From: Lepeophtheirus salmonis
Taxonomy: Eukaryota; Arthropoda; Copepoda; Siphonostomatoida; Caligidae
DNA length: 64,000 nt
Direction: 5' to 3'
NCBI RefSeq assembly: GCF_016086655.4
Contig: NC_052139.2
Coordinates: forward strand, 28,524,002-28,588,001
This document shows positions 56,881-64,000 of this stretch, one piece after another. Made by a program: the position numbers and the translations under genes. Every line of letters begins with the position of its first letter. The first letter of the stretch is position 1. A model generated the notes under the pieces. The model worked only from the letters and a program-made list of their open reading frames with translations, was not told the DNA's origin and did no database searches.

Positions 56881-59026
56881 TAAACCAAGTAGCGAAACGA
56901 GGGCCCATGTGATGAACATCTGAAAAATGTCATGATGCACAGGCTTTTTTTGTCCGCTAGAGTGACTTTTTAGTTATTGTTTGGAAATATAATTAGGAGT
57001 TAATATTATGTGGAATAGATTTTACTTTTTATAAGATGCGCACTGAAGGTTCGGAAGACGGAAATTGAATTGTTGAGTGTAATGGGAAAGATATCATGGG
57101 TTGACTTGGACCTCAATGAGAACTCTTAACTTCCTTTTTGAGGAGCTCAAATTGAAGTATCAAGTATGCCTTAAACCGATTAGTGTTTCGTGGTAAGAAT
57201 GAGCGGCATTGTTTGTGTATCAAAAATAATTTACTCTTTAGTTTTTGATATATTTTCAGATGAATTAACTTTCTCATTCATAATGTACATATTTATTAGT
57301 CATATCCCTTACTGAAGACGAACTTAGAGCTCAAAGAAATTATTACTGGATCAGTTTCATCAGATTCTTTTATTTATGGGAAGATACTCACATCATACAT
57401 TAACATGTATCGCCATCGGAGAGAATCGTCTCATGAAGAACCCCCCCACCTACTATGTACAAGATCTACTACTCATCAATCTCCAATGATAATAAATAAA
57501 TATATCGACATTTTATCAAGTTCAATTTATTCATTAAGTGGCTTTGGTTAACTACTAATGCTGTTTTCATTTAGTTTTTATTAGCTTGGATATCTCAAGC
57601 ATCACTATTTAGTATTTACTTGATCTATTATGAATATATACATATTAAAACATTATATAATCAAATGTATGACGAGCTACTGGTATAGTATGCTTAATAT
57701 GTAGTCTGTAAGGGATACTTTGAGTACACCTTTAATCAAATTCCTGAAGCACAACGTGGAAAAAGAACTAATAATTTTGATCCTCTGTCTGAAACTCTTT
57801 TAGCCCATGGTGATGGTCTTTTGTCTTTATCTGAACTGAAGGAAAAACTGGATTTGAATTTTGTTCAATAAGGAATTTCAGTTATTTGGCTTGAAAATGA
57901 GGCTCAATTTTTGTTCATAAATATTAACTATGCAGTAATTATGTCTTGCTATAAATAATAATAGTAACTATTCAAAAATAAAATATGTTTATTACTATTC
58001 AATAATTATCAAAAACAACCAACAAGAACTTTCAAATTACTATGAATTATTTTGGTTCATGTGCTGAATATTTTTTTCTTTTTGAAGTCAAAATATGAAA
58101 ACAATATAAATTAGCATGAAATATTAAGTATTTAAAGTTATATTGATATTATACATGGACTTGCACAAGAAATACAGGAAGACAAGATTGTTTAATAACA
58201 GAAAAGCTAAAGATGGCCACATTGGATCCAAATCATCTACGATATTCTTATATTATGATATCAGTTTATTTCAATTTGGTAAAAATATCCATTCCTATAT
58301 TATTATATTATAAATCCCCATATTTGCGTACGCTTATGCTGATAATTCTTCTTCGAAAAAAACTCAGCGTGCATGATTATAAAGATATCGTAGATATATA
58401 TATTGTAGTGACTAGTATATTCTTTGGTAAATCCTTCGTTTTATGAAATTAGGAAAAATAGTGTCCTAGCAATCTGGGAGTCAGAAAGGTCATTTTAATA
58501 GATGAGGTTCTCTCATGAAAGTCCTTGGTCAAGGAGGGGAATATCTATTATCCTTTACCACTATAAGACGCTTACTGTCTCTGAGAAAAATTTGACGTCT
58601 TGAATCCCATATGACGACAAATAGTAAATACTTATCCGTCTCGTGATTTGACGAAGAAATAAGGACTCTTGGCGACTTACTGCTGTTCAGAAATATACTT
58701 ATTTAATTTTTGCGATTCTCAAACATGTAATTATTGACATTACCTGAGTTCCAAAGCATTACAATAGTAATAATACACATTAACCTGAGTAACTAATTGA
58801 AAAGGGTAATTTCAGAGGTTTCGTGGATAATGATCATCCATATCACTATATTTAAATTCAAGTTATTCAAACTTGACTGCATTAAGAACTTAACTTAAGG
58901 TTAATTTATATTTGTGAGGCTCGGTGGTAGGAAAATGAAAAGTGACATCTTGGGGGGAAAAAATGTAGTGCTCCACCATTCCTTCTCCTCAGGCAAATGG
59001 TCACGTTTTGCTACTTGGATTAATGC
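56881..59026. mobile_element. Putative 2.1-kb insertion with terminal inverted repeats
   Basis: It splits long-repeat copy 2. The left inner end reads ACCAAGTAGCGAAACG (56884-56899) and the right one, read inward, TCCAAGTAGCAAAACG (59019-59004). TTAA lies directly outside both (56880-56883 and 59020-59023). A 14-bp direct repeat, TTTAGAGTGGGCTT, stands at 56867-56880 and 59027-59040. A transposase was not recognised; one clean coding-like stretch is at 57713-57871. The class is open: TTAA flanks would fit a piggyBac- or Kolobok-like element, while the 14-bp repeat could be a target duplication. Confidence 0.55.
57713..57871 (+). CDS. Coding-like 3' fragment, unknown family
   Basis: An open stretch of about 52 codons reads GYFEYTFNQIPEAQRGKRTN…, LSETLLAHGDGLLSLSELKE, KLDLNFVQ and then TAA. 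The composition looks like a soluble protein end with an acidic-amphipathic helix (LSLSELKEKLDL). There is no ATG at its start and no clear splice site, so it may be the last exon or the remaining end of a transposon-encoded protein. It lies inside the putative insertion 56881-59026. No function can be given. Confidence 0.35.
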   Translation, partial: GYFEYTFNQIPEAQRGKRTNNFDPLSETLLAHGDGLLSLSELKEKLDLNFVQ

Positions 59027-59275
59027 TTTAGAGTGGGCTTGTTGATGTATTTCCCACTTTTTGACATATTACTCTGCTTGAATGATATTGAAATTATAAT
59101 ATTTTTTTTCCAAATTCGAAAACTTAGTATAGCCAATATTTGACCCTATTTTAAAACATATCTCACCGTACTTAAGCTGAAACATCAAATCCAATGTTTA
59201 CTTTTTTGAGGCCAACTTATCCCAACAAATACAACAATGACTACTGCCATAATTCTTAACATATTATAAGACCAA
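59027..59275. repeat. Long dispersed repeat L1x, copy 2, right part
   Basis: It is similar to 39340-39560 (CACTTTTTG.CATATTACT, TTTTAAAACATA, GCTGAAACATCAAATCCAAT, ACAACAATGACTACTGCCAT). It continues copy 2 after the insertion. Confidence 0.7.
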
Positions 59276-60130
59276 CAGTTAGCGTGTCCTAGAACAGGAT
59301 GAACAGTGCGCCAGGCACAAGAAGAATGTAGATTTAAACAACGAAGGAGCCAAAGCACCACAAAAAGGTGCTCAACATCATCCAACAATAATAACAATGG
59401 TGCCTTCAATACTGACCCAGTGAAGGCTTTGTTCTATGCTAATATCCCCCATGCCAAGATCAACAACAGGGAGTACAAAAACTCTATGAAGACGATACTT
59501 AGCCGCACAAGAAGATAACTCAATGAAACAAGGATCTACTTGATTGAGACATTTTGATTATATATTTGTTTTTACAAGAATACATCATTCTATTTTATCA
59601 GATGTATTTGGATTTTTGGTCTTATTCTGCATTTTTATTTCAAGTTTTTTATAAGGATTTTTATTTTCATATTTAGCTCCATTTTATGCATTATTTGAAC
59701 ATTTCTAATTATAATCTACTGCTACGTAGTTAGTATTTTGTGAAGAAAAAACCCAGTACTTATTGTGTAATTAGTCAAAATCTGGTATGCCCCATATATG
59801 AGACACCATGGATTCAAGGGTTTTGTTTTTACAACACAGGAGTTAACACAGATTTTTATTTACGCAAGAGTATTTCTCAAATCACTCAACCTTAATTGAT
59901 TATTGAATTAGTAACATTTCAGATTGTAATGGAGCAACCGATTTTAGGGTTGGTAAATCCAAAGCATTTTTAGAGGCTGAGGGTTAGTTGTTTTTGGAAA
60001 CAACCTCATCAATGTTTTATTTTCTCATGTTGTTAAAGTTATTCCTTCGTTCTTGAGAAGAGAACATATATGTATTGAGTAACTACGCGTGAGTGTGTTC
60101 ATGAAAGAGCTCCAATTCAAGCTTAATTAA
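59276..60130. other. Intergenic stretch
   Basis: A 70-codon open frame (59306-59518, ending SMKTILSRTRR) has Asn-rich sequence and no recognised family. Repeat R3 copy C is at 59868-59945. No supported gene was found. Confidence 0.35.
59868..59945. repeat. Dispersed repeat R3, copy C
   Basis: CAAATCACTCAACCTTAATT … ATTATTGAATTAGTAAC … GTAATGGAGCAACCG matches copies A and B less closely. Confidence 0.5.
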
Positions 60131-60340
60131 TGTGAGGTGAAGGTCAAGGAGATGCCAACAAATCCTCTTGCAATATAAAATTTGAATTGATACCCAGGAT
60201 CCGGGATGAATTCTGGAATCTACCAGAGGAGGCTGTCGTCAAGACCTGCTCCCGTTTCCAAGGTGGAGTTGAGGCCGTTATTGACACCAAAGGCAATTAT
60301 ATGGAATATTTGAATAATAATTATGAATTATTCGGCTTTA
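60131..60340 (+). pseudogene. DD37D mariner C-terminal fragment
   Basis: The plus strand reads CEVKVKEMPTNPLAI (about 60131-60175), then LIPRIRDEFWNLPEEAVVKT and CSRFQGGVEAVIDTKGNYME (60184-60306). This is the C-terminal helix block and GGYIE-like tail of DD37D transposases. The rest of the element is missing. Confidence 0.7.
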
Positions 60341-60644
60341 GTAGAGGTTTTTATTTAAATTGTATGATTAATTTATGAGAACATCCATTTTTAAAGTATG
60401 TTGTTTGTTAAATACAAGACGTAACCTCTGTATATGAAGTAAAATTATTTAATTAATATTTATTCATTGTTTTTTTTTTTTATGACAAAAAGGTCATTTA
60501 CCTCATTGAAAGTGGTCCCTACAAAAAACTGTCATACCTGTCAAAGTTTTTCAAAAACCCAAACTTCTCCAAAGAAAAATCCTAGTAAAGCGATTTTGAT
60601 CGCATTATTAATTAATAATAGACATTTTTCAGTTTTAGTTTGTA

Positions 60645-61058
60645 TGGGGGTGGTTTGAAAAGTTTCTGACCTGAACGAGAAGGTTACATCACTCTTAAAT
60701 AAAGGCTAGTGACATCTATTTAGTATCTGTTGGGAGTTAATCACTAAAGTTTCAGCGATTTTGGACAACTAGTTGTTTTGCAACAGTCGTTTGAGTAGTT
60801 GATGTGATTAATTTTTCTGAAAATGGAGGTTCTAGCTGTGATTAAATATTTGTTTGTAAAAATGTAGCCTTTAAATAGATTTCAACAAGTGTGTTGTGTT
60901 AGATTTTGACGCGTCTTTGTCCATACAGCTCTCTGTAAATGAGCCAAAAACAAAAAGTGTGTAGAGCTACAAAGAGGCTATGGTTAGAAATAAATAAAGA
61001 AATTGAGATAAAATGTCTTGAATCTTTATAAAGTCTGAAACTTTTCACAACAATCTCG
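60645..61058 (+). mobile_element. Non-autonomous mariner-type element (pair with 24500-25019)
   Basis: TA flanks a 414-bp segment with ends TGGGGGTGGTTTGAAAAGTT and, read inward from the right, CGAGATTGTTGTGAAAAGTT. From ATG 60823 it reads MEVLAVIKYLFVKM then TAG, like the start of DD34D SETMAR-type transposases. It shares TTTCAGCGATTTTGGAC, GTTGTTTTGCAACAGTCGTT and GAGCCAAAAACAAAAAG with the first copy. It is internally deleted and has no catalytic part. Confidence 0.7.
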
Positions 61059-61282
61059 TAGCCATTAAATCGTAGAAAACCGATATTGATATAAAACTGA
61101 AAAATAATGTGATGTGTGCCTTGACAACGGTACACGCACTGCATGGACACAAATGGAGTTGATAAATTATAACAATAATTATATTACATTGCCCTTGATC
61201 TTCACAACAAACCCTAAAGCTATTCAAATATAATTTCATGAATGATTCATTCATTCCTATACCATTGAATATGAAAATAATA

Positions 61283-62220
61283 GGTTGGAAAAATTTGGCA
61301 TTTCCCCCATTTTAAACTAAGTACATGATGTTCATTATAGGTCACATGGGTGGTCAGATGTTGTAAAGGTATGAGTGTATACTACATACACTTTTAGGGT
61401 TCAGTCGTGTCGTGCGTCGAGTATGGAGCTCTCGAAGGAAGAAATTTGCCATATTTTACATTTTTATTACATGAAAGGGAAAACCCCGTCAAAAACAACC
61501 AAGGGGTCTACAGTTAGGTTGATGGGACAAGGTATAAAACCAGTTTAAGTAGAATGGGGGGCGGTATAGGGGGGAGGGTTAACAGGGTTAAAGTAACTCA
61601 CAGTTTTAGAGGCTTCTAGTAACACGGTTAATATAAAGTTTGAAGGCCTCTATGTTTGTGGTTGCGTATATTTCTGGCTAGGCTCAACCTGCAGTTAAGG
61701 GAAAGACCCCTTACAAGCTAAATCGATTTTTTTTACTTTTATAAAATCAATTTATGTCACATAGGTTGCGAATGTTGTAATGATATAGTATGAGCAGTGT
61801 ATACATGGCCAATACTCGCTCCGTTCGAGTTACACAAGAGTGGTTACAGGGAATTCGTTCTGATATAGTCGAGATGAATGATGCACCAATCACACATGTC
61901 GATAAAGTCATGGGAAATATCGAGATAGACCGTCATGATAGCAGTCGTACCATTGCCGCCCAAGAGCTGAGCATTGATCATAAAACCGTTTTGAACCATT
62001 TCCCGGAGGCTGGATACAAAAATACCTGGTGAACAGTAAAGGAATCATTTTTCATCAAGACAACACCACACCTCACACCTATTTGATGACTTGCCAGAAG
62101 CCCTGTTTAGCCAACACGCTTGGGGTTACAAATTTGCCCACAATAGAAGCCTGTGAAAATGGTTGTTCCAGTTTTTTGCCAATAGGGGCAAGGGCTTTAA
62201 GAAAAAGGGCATTATGAAGT
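61283..62220 (+). pseudogene. DD34D mariner transposase relic
   Basis: The left end TA-GGTTGGAAAAATTTGGCATT resembles a mariner inverted repeat. From ATG 61423 the plus strand reads MELSKEEICHILHFYYMKGK, the usual N-terminus of this family, then stops. About 220 bp of foreign or decayed sequence intervenes. The frame resumes at about 61790 with SSVYMANTRSVRVTQEWL and KVMGNIEIDRHDSSRTIAAQ, ELSIDHKTVLNHFPEAGYK (to about 62025), then jumps to SKGIIFHQDNTTPHT (62032-62076), which holds the second catalytic Asp. The block with the first Asp and the SPDLAPSDYH region are missing. It is inactive. Confidence 0.8.
61556..61587 (+). other. G-quadruplex-type motif
   Basis: G-runs of 6, 6, 3 and 3 are separated by loops CGGTATA, A and TTAACA. 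It lies in the foreign patch within the DD34D mariner relic. Confidence 0.65.
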
Positions 62221-64000
62221 TGGATTATCGTTCGTAAGAAGTTATAGAATTGAAGTGGATATATTTGGCTTAAGTCGGAAGTTTGTAACACTTTTTATAA
62301 ATCATTAAAATAACTCAATACATACAAAATTACTCTTCTGTACCCAAGTCAGTATGGAGGATAACACTGAAAAATAACAAAAGGAAATGAGAAAACAGGA
62401 TTTTTCTTTTTCTATCTATTTTGCTTAATAAGAAAGACAAGCCTGTTTGTGTAACAGAAAATTGAAACACTTTTTACAGAATAAAAATAGAAAATAACAG
62501 GTTGTTATTGCGTATAACCTATTCTTTAATTTAAATTTCTATTGGGGCATTAACATGTACTAGGGGAATGTAAGAATAAACGTAGTAATCTGACCCTTTG
62601 CATAATAATTTGGGGAAAAGCAGCTTAATTCTGATGGCGTTTCATTAAATCAGATACAAACCGTCGTGAGAGAAAGGAAAAATCAAGGAAGTCAACACAA
62701 ATCCCACTCCTTATAAAACACGGATGTATAGAATTGAATCGTAACTATTCTACATGAGTCGAACAAGGACTTACAAATATTTATTATATCCACAACAAAT
62801 CCTCAAGAAGGTATGGAAAATCAATATGGCAACCCTGACAATTCAAAGAAGTTTAATATGGCGGGGAACTGCTTAACTGACATTACCTTTATTTAAACCA
62901 GCTGTAAACAGCAGTGAGAGGAAGAAAATCAACTGAAATCCCACTCAGTATATAACATTAAGAAAGGAAATTGTTTCATTGATAGTTTCTGCATGAAAGG
63001 CACAGCACCGTTGTACAAAAGCTTTTTTTACTTGAGGTTGTCTTGATAAAACAGAAACAAAGCAAAATTTGTTCTCGTTTCCTTTGACGAGACTCTTACA
63101 AAAGAAATCCACTTCCCAAAACTCTTGAATACTTAAAAAATGCTTACCCAGGTAGTTTTGGAGAATACTTTCACTTTCAATCTAATCAATACTTACACTT
63201 TCAGTTCTCACTCAATAAAAGTAAAATTTCAATTGACGGGTTCCCTTTCTTTCTACGCAGGTGAGTAAAAGGTTTACAAATAAATAATATATTTGGTTAG
63301 AAGTTGATTCCAGATTCAATTAGACTTGTAACAATATTAAGAAATCAATTACACATTTTTTTTTATAAACACATAATCACCGTTTACTAATTCTATGTAT
63401 GCAATAGCAGAATTCCAGAAAGAAGCAAATTATAAAATCCTCATCATTTTGTTTTCAAAAGCCAAAAACTACTCTTAAGTAGTAAATAAGTCAGGGGTGG
63501 GCATGCAGTAAGGACAATATAGGGGCATTATCAATGAAATAGTTTTCTTCGAATAGGAGACAAAACAAAGCTTACTTCAAAAGGAATATTTTACTAAAGA
63601 GTTTCATTACATTGGATGGAAGAAGTTTTTCACTGCTCCTCACAGGGTCTTTCGGTTGATTATTATGTCTGATTATGCAACTCCTTAGTTCTTCTAGAAG
63701 TATACGATGATTCTGTAGAAGATCTGAAGAAATTTCTGTACTCTTGAGCAAAGAGGCATTTATAGTATAGTATTATTATATAGTTCTGAGACATTCCCTT
63801 CAAACTCTAAATTATACACTTTAATATTATCATTTTAGTAGTCAATGATACTTATAAATGATGTATATTCACTATCATGCTCGGGTTGGTCTAGGAAGAG
63901 GCGTAGGAGAACAGAGTTAGATCAGAAGGATTGGCCACACTCAAGGCACAGTTTTTTTCAGACCAATTTTTCAATGCTGTGAGGTTGAACTGGGAAATTA
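62221..64000. other. Right-hand intergenic stretch
   Basis: Two similar blocks lie at 62651-62760 and 62897-62997 (shared words include AAATCCCACT and GTGAGAG). CTACGCAG followed by GTGAGTAAAAGG at 63257 is a good splice-donor context that could end an untranslated exon of a gene lying to the right, but no coding exon was seen. A short dispersed repeat (see 25130-25190) is at 63708-63755. No supported gene. Confidence 0.35.

Noticed and set aside
59306..59518. 70-codon Asn-rich open frame
   Set aside because: It looks mildly protein-like, but no family, start context or splice sites could be supported.
63490..63510. CAGGGGTGGGCATGC, similar to the hAT-like MITE end at 31272
   Set aside because: No second end or 8-bp target duplication was found; a short match alone is weak.

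Overview
The window looks like nuclear DNA of an arthropod. It is AT-rich, its genes are split by short GT-AG introns, it encodes a chitin-binding cuticle/peritrophic-type protein, and it is full of decayed Tc1/mariner elements. The overall texture suggests a crustacean, perhaps a parasitic copepod such as a sea louse; that species guess is inference and was not tested. No bacterial, CRISPR, rRNA or tRNA features were seen.

Four protein-coding genes could be assembled exon by exon with consistent phases. (1) 2947-3575 (-): a small secreted protein of 171 aa, probably of the FABP/calycin fold, in three exons. A broken paralogue with a nearly identical signal-peptide exon lies at 1058-1330 (+). 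(2) 15303-17544 (+): a secreted protein of 440 aa with four CBM14 chitin-binding domains in five exons, all introns in phase 1. (3) 29293-32929 (+): formimidoyltransferase-cyclodeaminase (FTCD), 544 aa in seven exons, with both active-site regions intact. (4) 48541-54711 (+): a secreted pancreatic-lipase-family enzyme, 363 aa in five exons including a 28-nt micro-exon, with a complete Ser-Asp-His triad. A degraded copy of its third exon lies at 34991-35260.

Most of the rest is transposon debris. It includes two DD37D mariner-like elements with both terminal inverted repeats (27117-28278, 33133-34398). It also includes two complementary internal-deletion derivatives of one DD41D (rosa-like) family (12577-13459 and 44976-45897), a DD34D mariner remnant (61283-62220), and two short non-autonomous elements (24500-25019, 60645-61058). 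Many shorter transposase fragments, a Ty3/Gypsy integrase fragment (40170-40940) and an 8-bp-TSD hAT-like MITE inside an FTCD intron complete this set. An AT-rich MITE family with CAGGGGCGTC-like ends is scattered over the first 30 kb. A long dispersed repeat occurs at 37890-39560 and again at 55530-59275, where it is split by a 2.1-kb segment with terminal inverted repeats.

The genes do not form a pathway. FTCD is a cytosolic histidine/folate enzyme, and the other three encode secreted proteins. No clearly new biological system was found. The most unusual items are the complementary DD41D derivatives, the split long repeat, a fold-back mariner composite with a perfect hairpin (36171-36980), a mariner-derived tandem array (26400-27053) and an unassigned decayed coding region (46000-46870).
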